A stretch of 47,070 bases of DNA from Planctomycetota bacterium. Its GTDB lineage: Bacteria; Planctomycetota; B15-G4; JADJEK01. Both the position numbers and the translations under genes were made by a program. Shown piece by piece: positions 24,581-32,669 of this stretch; within the stretch, counting starts at the first letter, position 1; each line of letters begins with the position of its first letter. The notes under the pieces are model-generated. The model was given only the letters and a program-made list of their open reading frames with translations, had not been told where the DNA came from and did not search any database. The stretch spans positions 1 to 47,070 of the forward strand of contig JACQZJ010000027.1 in assembly GCA_016213895.1 (NCBI GenBank), given 5' to 3'.

Positions 24581-24982
24581 GCTTTCCTCCGGGAAGGGGG
24601 CCACGAAACAACGCCCCTATCAATCCGCCAGCAGGAGAATGTAACGCGGCCTCGCGAGGAACAACACAAGGAACAACAGCGAGGCGCGGTTGTTGCACGG
24701 CATCGCTCCGTCGCCAGCGAGGTGTGGAACCGCGGGGACGAGGCGGCGCGCCGGGAACGCGGCTCGCGCACAGGAAGCTGGAAGAGGAGTGCCTCGGCGA
24801 ACGGCACGAGGCGCTGCGTCCCTTCGTCCGGCCGGAGGTGTTCGAGCGGGTCATGGAGCCGTGGAGCGAGGCCTCACTCGAGGACGACGGGGGCTGAGGT
24901 GCGCCCGCGGGTCTGTAACCCCGTTGCCCACGCTCCGTCTCTCGCTCCGGCGGCGTGATGCTGCCGCCTGGAGCGCTCCCGC
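24581..24982. other. 402-bp intergenic region
   Basis: The region separates divergent genes and should hold both promoters. The left half is less GC-rich, with a direct repeat of GGAACAAC near 24660-24680. The right half contains a coding-like remnant (24724-24897). No RNA gene or clear terminator was seen. Confidence 0.4.
24724..24897 (+). pseudogene. Possible short ORF or remnant of a gene C-terminus
   Basis: A frame closed by TGA at 24895 reads, in its last ~45 codons, LAHRKLEEECLGERHEAL followed by RPFVRPEVFERVMEPWSEAS. Its amphipathic composition is typical of real protein rather than of shadow frames. The only in-frame start in reach is a GTG at 24724 without a Shine-Dalgarno, and the first ~13 codons are Arg/Gly/Pro-rich. 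It could be the end of a decayed gene or a 57-residue peptide. I recognise no family. Confidence 0.25.
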
Positions 24983-26047
24983 ATGAAGAGACGCCGGGGC
25001 AAGCCTCATGACCGCCTGCTGCGCGCGGTGATGCGCCGCCCGGCGGACGCGCGCGCCGTACTCGGGGTCCTGCTGCCCGCGGAGATCCGCGGCCTGTCCC
25101 AGTTCGAGTCCTTGCGCCGCGTGCCTGGCAGCTTCGTGGACGAACGGCTGGCCGCGCGTTTCTCGGACGTGCTCTTCAGCGTGCGGGCGCGTGGCGAGGA
25201 TCTGCTCGTGTACGTACTCGTGGAGCACGTCCGCACCGCCCCGCGGCGGCTGCCGCTCCACGTGCTGTGCTACGTGACGCGCGTGCTGGAGCAACACGAC
25301 GAGAGCCATCCGCTCGAGGACACGCTGCCGCGCGTGGTGGCGCTCGTGATCCACCAGGGAGACGCTCCGTACCGCGGCGCGCGGCGCATGGCCGACCTCT
25401 TCCCGTCAGGCGAGGACAGCCCGTACGCGCGGTTCTCGCCGGAGGTGGACTTCGTCTTCGCCGATCTGGCTTCAATCCCGGACGACGTGCTGCTCGGCCT
25501 GCGTCTCATGGGAGCAGCCTTCTCCGGGGCAGCGCTGCTTCTGATGAAGTATGTTGGAGATGAGAAACTCTCGCGGCGCATGGCAAGCTGGACGGAGGTC
25601 TTGCAGGCGGCCGTGGCCGGCGGCCCGCCGCGTCTGGCGCTGAGGCGTTTGCTGACCTATCTGAACAAGGCGGCGCGGGATGAAGCTGCCGCGAAGGCGC
25701 TGGCCCGCTCCGTGCCTGAGGGCGAGGAGGTGTACATGACATTGGAGAAGCGCTTGCTGCAGGAGGGGCGCGCCGAGGGACGCAGCGAGGGGCGCGTCGA
25801 GGGACGCAGCGAGGGGCGCGTCGAGGGACGCAGCGAGGGGCGCGCCGAGGGACGCAGCGAGGGGCGCGCCGAAGGGCGCAGCGAGGCGATGCGTGTCGCG
25901 CTGATACGCCTGCTCGAGTCGCGGTTCGGTCCGCTGGACGCGGCGATCCGCGCCCGGCTGGAAGCGGCCGAGTTGGCGTCCCTGGAAGCGTGGTTCGACC
26001 GCGCCCTGAAGGCGCGATCGCTCGAGGAGGTCCTCGCCACCCCCTGA
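24983..26047 (+). CDS. Rpn-family (PD-(D/E)XK, transposase_31-like) nuclease with internal repeats
   Basis: A 354-residue protein whose N-terminal ~200 residues fit the Rpn recombination-promoting nuclease family: DRLLRAVMRRPADARAVL, catalytic-type D62 in RFSDVLFSV and E81 in VYVLVEHVRT, then LHVLCYVTRVLEQH. The usual EHQS reads EHVR, so one active-site position is changed. Residues ~261-300 are five tandem copies of EGR(A/V)EGRS, encoded by a 24-bp repeat. The C-terminus (ALIRLLESRFGPLDAAI, then LASLEAWFDRAL) is like the DUF4351-type tail of this family. In E. coli, Rpn proteins promote recA-independent recombination. The gene stands alone. Confidence 0.8.
   Translation: MKRRRGKPHDRLLRAVMRRPADARAVLGVLLPAEIRGLSQFESLRRVPGSFVDERLAARFSDVLFSVRARGEDLLVYVLVEHVRTAPRRLPLHVLCYVTRVLEQHDESHPLEDTLPRVVALVIHQGDAPYRGARRMADLFPSGEDSPYARFSPEVDFVFADLASIPDDVLLGLRLMGAAFSGAALLLMKYVGDEKLSRRMASWTEVLQAAVAGGPPRLALRRLLTYLNKAARDEAAAKALARSVPEGEEVYMTLEKRLLQEGRAEGRSEGRVEGRSEGRVEGRSEGRAEGRSEGRAEGRSEAMRVALIRLLESRFGPLDAAIRARLEAAELASLEAWFDRALKARSLEEVLATP
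25763..25882 (+). repeat. Five tandem 24-bp repeats inside the Rpn-like gene
   Basis: The unit GAGGGGCGCGYCGAGGGACG plus CAGC occurs five times head to tail. Units differ only at the Y position and by two bases in the last copy. Each unit encodes EGR(A/V)EGRS. Length change by slippage would keep the reading frame. Confidence 0.95.
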
Positions 26048-26095
26048 GGCGCTCAGTCTTCAGCGCGCGACGCAGCTCGTCGAGCGCCGGCCGGC

Positions 26096-27043
26096 CTAGC
26101 GCGTGTACAGGCAGGTCTCGCAGAGCAGCCCCTTCATGCCGTGATGCAGGAAGAGGTCGCGCGCGCGCTTGTAGGCCGGGCCGTTCCAGACCTCCTCGAT
26201 GGAGCTGTGGCGCAGGTTGCCGAGGATGGTGGTGCGGTTCCAGTCGCAGCAGCACAACACGCAGTCGCCGTTGTAGAGGACGTAGATCTGCGTGAAGAGC
26301 CGCCGGCACCAGGTGTAGGGCCGCCACTTCTCCCAGTTGATCCCCTGCATCTCCACGCTCTTGTTGTTGCGGTTGCCGAGCGGGCGGATGTTGCAGCCGA
26401 TGTCGTGCTGCGCCCAGAAGGCCTTGATCTCCTCCTGTTCCGCCACGATGTCCTTGGTCTTGACCATCGTGATCCTGAGGCCGGGCTTCTTGCCCTTCTT
26501 CGCCTCGAGCATCTCCTTGAGGCGCAGCACGTTCCTCAGGATCGGCTGAAACTTCAGGTTCCCCATGTTGAACTCGTACACCTCGGGGCGCACGCCGTGG
26601 AACGAGACGTTGATCTTGTCCAGGCCGGAGTCGATGAGGCGCTCCGCCATCTCCCTGGTCAGGAGCGAGCCGTTGGTGTTGATCTTGGTCTTGGTGCAGC
26701 GCTGCTTGCGCTCGGCGATGTAGCGGATCTTCTCCGGCAGCTCCTTGTCCATGAGCGGCTCGTTCATCAGGAAGACGTGGATCTCGTCCATCTCCTGGCT
26801 GCACAGCTCGTCGGCGATCTTGCGGAACAGGTCCCAGTCCATCGTTCCCGGCGATAGGTGCGAGCCGACCGAGGTGTTGGGGCAGAAGGCGCAGCGGCCG
26901 TTGCAGGCGGTGCGCGTCTGGATCTGGGCGCGCGGCGGGAAGCCCGGGATGGGGCGCTGCCCCTTCATGCGCCGCACCACGGTCGTCGCGAACGACTCCC
27001 GCTCCTGATCGAAGTACTTCTGGCACTTGGCGGCCACGCGCAT
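26096..27043 (-). CDS. Radical SAM/SPASM-domain protein
   Basis: A 315-residue protein with the canonical radical SAM cluster motif CNGRCAFC (C47, C51, C54), followed by the TIM-barrel core (NEPLMDKELPEKIRYIAE, INTNGSLLT, INVSFHG). The C-terminus is a cysteine-rich SPASM-like region (CVLCCCDWNRTTILGNL and GLLCETCLYTR) expected to bind one or two auxiliary Fe-S clusters. SPASM proteins often modify peptides or act on sugars or cofactors; no precursor peptide was seen nearby, so the substrate is open. GGAGGTGATG precedes the gene closely: the ATG at 27043 sits only 2 nt from GGAGG, so the GTG at 27037 may be the real start. It is convergent with the Rpn-like gene. Confidence 0.85.
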   Translation of the reverse strand: MRVAAKCQKYFDQERESFATTVVRRMKGQRPIPGFPPRAQIQTRTACNGRCAFCPNTSVGSHLSPGTMDWDLFRKIADELCSQEMDEIHVFLMNEPLMDKELPEKIRYIAERKQRCTKTKINTNGSLLTREMAERLIDSGLDKINVSFHGVRPEVYEFNMGNLKFQPILRNVLRLKEMLEAKKGKKPGLRITMVKTKDIVAEQEEIKAFWAQHDIGCNIRPLGNRNNKSVEMQGINWEKWRPYTWCRRLFTQIYVLYNGDCVLCCCDWNRTTILGNLRHSSIEEVWNGPAYKRARDLFLHHGMKGLLCETCLYTR

Positions 27044-27089
27044 CACCTCCGCGGCGGCCCGGCGGTTCGCGGGCCAGACCGATCCGCAG

Positions 27090-27095
27090 ATGATA
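27090..27095 (-). promoter_or_regulatory. Possible -10 box TATCAT for the SPASM protein gene
   Basis: On the minus strand, TATCAT lies 46 nt before the start codon, between the purM stop (27108) and the radical SAM gene. It suggests this gene is transcribed separately from purM. Confidence 0.35.
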
Positions 27096-27107
27096 GCCTC
27101 GCGGTTG

Positions 27108-28208
27108 CTAGGTGCGGAAGAAGTGCCCGTCCTTGCCGATCATGTCGAAGGCCGGCACGCTGATCTTCTTCTCCCGGTCGGCCACCGCTCGGCCGATGAC
27201 GTTGGCCTCCATGGGAAACGCGGCCAGCACGCGCAGCGCGTCGTTGACCTCGTCGCGCGGCACGACGAAGCAGAAGCCGATCCCCATGTTGAACACGCGG
27301 TACATCTCCTCGACCGGGACGTTCCCGCGCGCGCGGATCTCGTCGAAGATCGGCTGGGGCTCGGGCAGGTGGTCGATGACGAAGCCCACCGGCGCGTCCA
27401 CGCGCGCCATGTTGAACAGCCCTTCGCCGGTGATGTTGAGGATCGCGTGCAGCGCCACCTTCTGGCGTTTGAGTTCCTTGAACTCCCTGACGTAGATGTG
27501 CGTCGGTTCGAGCAGCTCCTCGCCCAGCGGCCTGCCGACCGATTCCAGCACCGTGTCGAGCGAGAGCCGCGCCTGGTCGAGGAGCACGCGGCGCGCCAGG
27601 GTGAAGCCGTTGCTGTGCAGTCCGGTGCTGCGCAACCCGATCACCGCGTCCCCCGGCCGGCAGGCCCGGCCGCAGTTGACCTCGCCGACGTCGACCAGGC
27701 CGAACGCCGCTCCGGCCAGGTCGATGCCCGAGCCCTCGCGCGCGCCGGCGATCATCTCCTTGAGCTGGGCCAGCTCGCCTCCCGGGATGCTGATCTCCGC
27801 CTCGCGGCAGCCGTCGTAGAGGCCCTTGCCGATCTGGCTCGCGACCTCAGGGTCGAGGTCCTGGACGGCCAGGTAGTCGACCATGGCGATCGGCTCCGCG
27901 CCCACGCAGATCAGGTCGTTCACGTTCATGGCGACGCAGTCGATGCCGATCGTGTCGTACTTCTCGGCCAGCTCGGCCACGAGGATCTTGGTGCCCACCC
28001 CGTCGGTGGTCACGGCGAGGCCGATGCCCCGGCCGATGTCGAGGACCGCGGCGTAGTAGCCCACGTCCACGATCGGCCTGCCCACCACCGGCCGGAATTC
28101 GGCGGTCCTCTTGACCCACTCCAGCAGGCGGTCGAGGAACGCATCGGCCCGGCTGGTGTCGACGCCGGCCTTGGAGTAGTCGAGACCGCGCTTCGTGCTT
28201 CTGGCCAT
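27108..28208 (-). CDS. purM: Phosphoribosylformylglycinamidine cyclo-ligase (AIR synthetase)
   Basis: A 366-residue PurM. Clear family blocks are LDYSKAGVDTSRADAFLDRL, the substrate-binding TTDGVGTKILVAEL, IGIDCVAMNVNDLICVGAEP, the IPGGELAQLKEM loop, GLRSTGLHSNGFTLARRVLL and NITGEGLFNMAR. The enzyme makes 5-aminoimidazole ribonucleotide from FGAM with ATP in purine synthesis. The start ATG at 28208 has a strong GAGGAGG Shine-Dalgarno 4 nt upstream. No other pur gene is in the window. It is divergent from the HDOD-GAF-GGDEF gene, with a TACAGT box at 28262-28267 as likely promoter. Confidence 0.95.
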   Translation of the reverse strand: MARSTKRGLDYSKAGVDTSRADAFLDRLLEWVKRTAEFRPVVGRPIVDVGYYAAVLDIGRGIGLAVTTDGVGTKILVAELAEKYDTIGIDCVAMNVNDLICVGAEPIAMVDYLAVQDLDPEVASQIGKGLYDGCREAEISIPGGELAQLKEMIAGAREGSGIDLAGAAFGLVDVGEVNCGRACRPGDAVIGLRSTGLHSNGFTLARRVLLDQARLSLDTVLESVGRPLGEELLEPTHIYVREFKELKRQKVALHAILNITGEGLFNMARVDAPVGFVIDHLPEPQPIFDEIRARGNVPVEEMYRVFNMGIGFCFVVPRDEVNDALRVLAAFPMEANVIGRAVADREKKISVPAFDMIGKDGHFFRT

Positions 28209-28261
28209 CGGTCCTCCTCGGGAACAGCCGCCTGACGCGAGCCGCCAGGCGAGAAGGGGCT

Positions 28262-28267
28262 ACTGTA
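28262..28267 (-). promoter_or_regulatory. Possible -10 box TACAGT for purM
   Basis: On the minus strand, TACAGT lies 53 nt before the purM ATG, in the 217-bp divergent region shared with the diguanylate cyclase gene. No PurR-like operator was recognised. Confidence 0.35.
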
Positions 28268-28425
28268 CCAGCTCCGCCGCCGGACGGAGCGCGCTCTCAA
28301 GTCCGCGCCGCGCCGTGGCCGAAAACGTGGCAGCGTCTGTCACCGCAGCTCCTTCGGTCCGGGACGACGGCCCGCCGCGCGCGCGGGGCGGGGCGCGCCC
28401 GGCACGCCGGTCGCGCAGGTCACCG

Positions 28426-30294
28426 ATGACGGTTTCACCTTCGTCTTCCACGGTCGTCGCCGGTCTCCCGCAGGCGTCCACTGCTCTGACCCGGCTGCTT
28501 CTCGCCATCGACGAGATCAAGACGGCGAAGTCGATCGCCGCCGCCGTCGGCGCGGATCAGGACGTGACCGCCCTGTTCCTGAGGCTTTCCCGCCGCGCCC
28601 TCCCCGGCAGGCGCTTCACCAGCGCGCGCGAGGCGGTGCCGCTGCTCGGCGAGTCGATCGCCATGCGCCTCGCCCTGCTGGCCGCGGGCGCCACCTGGAT
28701 GCTGCAGATCCTGGGCGACGAGCCGGCGGCCGGCCCCCTGCTGCGCCACGCCGTCGCCGCGGCCTTCGCGGCCGAGCCCCTCGGGCGGGAGAGCGGCATC
28801 GTCGACGCGCTGCACGCCTTTGCCCTGGGCCTGCTGCATCACGTCGGAGAAGCGGCCTGGCTCTCGGCGCGCCATTGCCGGGAAGCCAAGGCGGACGACT
28901 TCGACTGCGCGGCGCTCGGCGGCGAGCTCTTGCGCTCGGCGGGCGCGACGGACGCGCTCGCGGCGGCTGTGGTCGAGTACGGCGCCTTCATGAAGGACCG
29001 CTGCCGCCCGCTCGCGCTGGAGACGCGCATCCTGGCCGCGGCCGACCACGCCGTGTCGGCGCTCGGCTACGCCGCGCCCTCTCCCTGCGCGCAGCCGGCG
29101 GTCAACGCGCAGATCATGGACGCGGTCGCGAGCCTGTTCGACGCCAAGCGCCGGCTGTGCCGGTCGATCGAGGACGCCCTGGCGGTCATCGCGGAGCCGG
29201 AGGAGAGGGTCTCGGCCGCGCCGGCGCGGGAGGCCGCGCACGCCGTGCCGTTGTCGCCGGTCGTGCTGCCGGACGTCCTGGACGGGGTCTCGACGCGCGA
29301 CCTCGGCCCGCTGCCGGTGCTCTTCTCGCGCATCGCGGGCGCGCAGGACGCCGAGTCCATCGAGGTGGCGGGCACCGCGGGGCTGGTCGAGGAGATGGGC
29401 GTGAGCCGGGCCTACTTCCTGAGAAGGGAGGACAAGGGCAACCTCAGGGGCGGGGTGCTCAGCGCGCGCGGGAACGTGCCGCTGCCGCTGCACGAGGTCG
29501 TCCTGCACCCGAACCAGTTGCCGCGCTCGATGCACCTGGCGCTGGTCACGGGACGCCCGATCCTGCACGAGCAACTCGGCGACGGCCTGGAGGCCCTCTG
29601 GTCCGAACCGAGGCCGCCGACCTTCTTCGTGCCGGTGACCGCCGGCCGGGAGTCGCTCGGCGTCCTCGGCGTGGAGGTCGAGGACTCGAGCATGATCCTG
29701 CCCGACCTGCTGGCCGCGGTGGCCGTGCACATGGGCCTGGCCTTGAAGGCGGTCGAACTGCGGCGCCAGTCCGACGAGGCCAGGATCGACGAGCTCACCG
29801 GCCTGTTCAACCGCCGCGGCATCCTCGACGCCCTCGACCGGCGCCTGGAGCGCCTGGGGCCCGAGATGCCCGACCTCGCCATCGCCATGATCGACTGCGA
29901 CCACCTCAAGATGGTGAACGACAACTTCGGCCACCTCATGGGGGACGAGTTCGTGCGGCGCATCTCGGAGGTCGTCCGCCAGAGCCTGCGCAGCAGCGAC
30001 GAGCTCGGCCGCTACGGCGGCGACGAGTTCCTGGCCGTGATGCCCGACATGACCTTCGAGCAGACGTGCGCGGCGGTGGAGCGCGCCCGGGCGAACGTCG
30101 AGCAGAAGGGGCTGGAGTCGCAGGACGGACTGCTCCTCTCGGTGAGCATCGGCGCCGTGGTGCGCGGCCAGAGCGAGGCGTCGCGCGAGCGGCTGCTCAA
30201 GCTGGCCGACTTCGCCCTGTACCGCGCCAAGGCGCGCGGCCGCAACGCCGTCGAGGTCATCGACGCGGCGCAGCCCCCCGACCTGGCCATGTGA
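28426..30294 (+). CDS. HDOD-GAF-GGDEF protein, predicted diguanylate cyclase
   Basis: A 622-residue cytosolic protein. Residues ~20-210 are an HDOD-type helical domain (LLAIDEIKTAKSIAAAVGAD, FALGLLHHVGEAAWL). Residues ~260-440 look like a GAF sensor domain (LPVLFSRIAGAQDAESIEVA, FFVPVTAGRESLGVLGVEVE). The C-terminus is a complete GGDEF domain: DELTGLFNRRGILDAL, IDCDHLKMVNDNFGH and the active site GGDEF at 531-535. The RxxD inhibitory site (R522-D525) is present at the usual 5-residue spacing, so product inhibition by c-di-GMP is expected. The frame is open upstream, but the ATG at 28426 is where the domain architecture begins. It may connect c-di-GMP to the HDOD/che module at 5251-9723, but this is inference. 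Confidence 0.88.
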   Translation: MTVSPSSSTVVAGLPQASTALTRLLLAIDEIKTAKSIAAAVGADQDVTALFLRLSRRALPGRRFTSAREAVPLLGESIAMRLALLAAGATWMLQILGDEPAAGPLLRHAVAAAFAAEPLGRESGIVDALHAFALGLLHHVGEAAWLSARHCREAKADDFDCAALGGELLRSAGATDALAAAVVEYGAFMKDRCRPLALETRILAAADHAVSALGYAAPSPCAQPAVNAQIMDAVASLFDAKRRLCRSIEDALAVIAEPEERVSAAPAREAAHAVPLSPVVLPDVLDGVSTRDLGPLPVLFSRIAGAQDAESIEVAGTAGLVEEMGVSRAYFLRREDKGNLRGGVLSARGNVPLPLHEVVLHPNQLPRSMHLALVTGRPILHEQLGDGLEALWSEPRPPTFFVPVTAGRESLGVLGVEVEDSSMILPDLLAAVAVHMGLALKAVELRRQSDEARIDELTGLFNRRGILDALDRRLERLGPEMPDLAIAMIDCDHLKMVNDNFGHLMGDEFVRRISEVVRQSLRSSDELGRYGGDEFLAVMPDMTFEQTCAAVERARANVEQKGLESQDGLLLSVSIGAVVRGQSEASRERLLKLADFALYRAKARGRNAVEVIDAAQPPDLAM

Positions 30295-30451
30295 CGCGGC
30301 AACCCGCCGCGGCGCCCCCGCGCCGCGCGGCCGCCGGGGGAAGTTCAGCGAGCATCGAGACGGGCGCGTCTTGCGCCGCGGGCCGGGACCCTCCTATCCT
30401 CGCCCCTCTCTCGTGAGGCTCCGCCCTCCGTGACCCTTCCCGCGGCCGCAC

Positions 30452-31852
30452 ATGCCTGAGCGACGACTCATCGAAGCCTTGCTGCTGCTCCTGCCCCTGG
30501 CGGCGCTGCCGGCCGTGCTCCTGGCCCTGTCCAGCGGCGAGGAGCGCTACGCCTATCCCGCGCCGCCGCGGCGGATTCAGGAGCTGGTGATCACCTCGCC
30601 GCAGTGGGAGGGGATCAAGGTCGAGTTCGAGGACGGCTTCAAGCGCTGGCTGTACGAGCGCGACGGGTCGGGCGTGGACATAAAGTGGCTCGACCACGGC
30701 GGCGGCACCAAGACCGTGCGCTGGATCGAGGAGCAGTTCCAGCAGAAGCCGGACTCCATCGGCGTCGACCTGCTCTTCGGCGGGGGCACGGACCCGTACG
30801 AGACTCTCGGCGCGAGCGGCCTGCTCTTGCGCTACGACCCGCCCGCCGAGATCCTGGACGGCGTGGCCGAGAGCATCGGCGGCTACCCCATCCTCGACCC
30901 GCAGCGCCGCTGGTTCGGCACCACGCTCACCGGCTTCGGCATCATGCTCAACCTCAAGGTGTTCGAGAAGGTGGAGGCCCTGCGCGGCCTCGTCGTGCGC
31001 GACTGGCGGGACCTGGCCGATCCGCGGCTCTTCGGCTGGGTCGGCGGCGCCGACCCGCGCGGCTCGTCCTCGCACCACACCTTCCACGAGATCCTGCTGC
31101 AGGCGTACGGCTTCGAGGAGGGCATGCGCGTCACGCGCTTGCTGGGCGCCAACTGCAGCGCTTTCCTCAAGTTCTCGGCGGAGATCCCCAAGAGCTGCGC
31201 GGTCGGCCAGGTGGCCTGCGCGCCGACCATCGACCACTACGCCCAGGCGCAGATCGAGATGGCGGGCGACTTCATCGCCTTCGTCCTGCCCGAGGGGAAG
31301 ACGCTGGTGAACGCCGACGCCGCCGGGATCTTGAAGGGCGCGCCGCACCTGGAGACGGCGGAGCGCTTCATCGACTTCCTGCTGTCGCGCGAGGCGGGGC
31401 TCTTGTGGATGCTCAGGACCGGAGAAGAGGGGGGGCCGCGCCGCCACCCGCTCTGCCGGGCCACGGTGCGCCCGCGGCTCTTCGCCGAGACCGCGGGGCG
31501 CTCGAACGTGCGCGAGAACCCGTTCCTCATGGAGCAGACCTTCCGCTACGACTATGACAAGGCGTCCCTGCGCTGGACCATGCTCAACGACGTGCTCGGC
31601 GCGCTGGTCATCGACACGCACGCCGAGCTGCAGGCCGCGGTGCAGGCCTACCACGCGCTCGAGGGCGGAGCGCGCGAACGCGCGGCGGAGCTGCTCTTCC
31701 GCAACCCGTTCAGCGAGGAGGAGATGCTGGAGATCGCCGGCGGCCGCTGGCGGGACGAGGCCTCCTTCCGCGAGCAGATGAGGATCGACTGGGCAGATTT
31801 CGCCCGGCAGAACTACCGGGCGGTGGCCGCAATGGCGGGAGGCGCGCGGTGA
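30452..31852 (+). CDS. ABC transporter substrate-binding protein, iron(III)-type
   Basis: A 466-residue extracytoplasmic binding protein with a long N-terminal hydrophobic segment (IEALLLLLPLAALPAVLLAL) acting as anchor or signal. The fold fits the bacterial solute-binding class of iron(III), thiamine and phosphonate importers: GVDLLFGGGTDPYETLGASG, RRWFGTTLTGFGIMLNLKVF, LADPRLFGWVGGADPRGSSS, GKTLVNADAAGILKGAPHLE and FIDFLLSREAG. It is ~100 residues longer than most. The following ATPase gene starts inside its stop codon (GTGA overlap), so the operon is substrate-binding protein, ATPase, permease. Specificity for iron is a family-level guess. Confidence 0.82.
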   Translation: MPERRLIEALLLLLPLAALPAVLLALSSGEERYAYPAPPRRIQELVITSPQWEGIKVEFEDGFKRWLYERDGSGVDIKWLDHGGGTKTVRWIEEQFQQKPDSIGVDLLFGGGTDPYETLGASGLLLRYDPPAEILDGVAESIGGYPILDPQRRWFGTTLTGFGIMLNLKVFEKVEALRGLVVRDWRDLADPRLFGWVGGADPRGSSSHHTFHEILLQAYGFEEGMRVTRLLGANCSAFLKFSAEIPKSCAVGQVACAPTIDHYAQAQIEMAGDFIAFVLPEGKTLVNADAAGILKGAPHLETAERFIDFLLSREAGLLWMLRTGEEGGPRRHPLCRATVRPRLFAETAGRSNVRENPFLMEQTFRYDYDKASLRWTMLNDVLGALVIDTHAELQAAVQAYHALEGGARERAAELLFRNPFSEEEMLEIAGGRWRDEASFREQMRIDWADFARQNYRAVAAMAGGAR

Positions 31853-32665
31853 CATCCGTCAGGATCCGGGCCCTCACCGTGCGCTACGGCAAGAGCGCCG
31901 TGCTCGACGGCGTCGACCTCGAGGTCGCCGATGGCGAGTTCTTCTTCCTGCTCGGTCCCTCCGGCTGCGGCAAGACCACGCTGCTGCGCACGATCGCCGG
32001 CTTCGTCGAGCCGGCTGGCGGCGACGTCCTCTTCGCCGGCCGCTCCATGGCCGGCGTGCCGCCGGAGCGGCGCGACTGCGGCATGGTCTTCCAGAACTAC
32101 GCCCTCTGGCCCCACCTCACCGTGGCGCAGAACGTCGCGTTCGGCCTGGACGTGCGCCGGATCGCGCGCGACGAGAAGGCGCGGCGCGTGCGCGAGGCGC
32201 TGCGCCTGGTGCGCATGGAGGAGTTCGCCGAGCGCGCTCCCGCCAGCCTCTCGGGCGGGCAGCAGCAGCGCGTGGCGCTGGCGCGCGCCCTGGCGGTCGA
32301 GCCGGCGGTGCTGCTCCTCGACGAAAGCGGAGACGGCGCCTTGCGGCGGCTGGCGCGTGCGCGGCGCCTTCGGCGCGGTCGCGGCGCGCGCCTCGGGCAG
32401 GGCGCCCGCCGCCGGCGATCACGTCCTCCTGGTGCTGCGGCCGGAGCGCCTGCGCCTCGTGGACGGCGCGGGCGGCGGCAGCGGCGACGGCCACCTTTCG
32501 GGCAGAGTGGCGCGCCGGACTTTTCTTGGCGAGGTGGTGCAGCACGACGTGCTGCTGCAGGGCGGGGCGGCCGTGCGCGTGCTCTCTCTCGGCGGCGCGC
32601 CGTCCTTCAGCGAGGGCGCGGCGGTGACGGTGCGGGTCGAGGACGCCCTGGTGTTTCCCGCGTGA
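31849..32665 (+). pseudogene. ABC transporter ATPase gene broken by an internal deletion and frameshift
   Basis: The first 159 codons encode a normal FbpC/PotA-type ATPase: Walker A GPSGCGKT (36-43), Q-loop MVFQNYALW, signature LSGGQQQRVALARAL and Walker B VLLLDE (158-159). Then the frame turns into Arg/Gly-rich nonsense, ending at 32673. In the +2 frame the C-terminal TOBE domain resumes (WRVRGAFGAVAARASG, GDHVLLVLRPERLRLV, RRTFLGEVVQHDVLL) and stops at 32663-32665. The D-loop, H-loop and ~80-110 residues normally between Walker B and TOBE are missing. The break lies near 32325-32345. As read, no working ATPase can be made. Either the gene is a recent pseudogene or the assembly lost a segment here. 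Confidence 0.75.
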
Positions 32666-32669
32666 CGGC

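Noticed and set aside
25763-25882. Short regular repeats as a CRISPR array
   Set aside because: The units are contiguous with no spacers and encode an in-frame peptide repeat.
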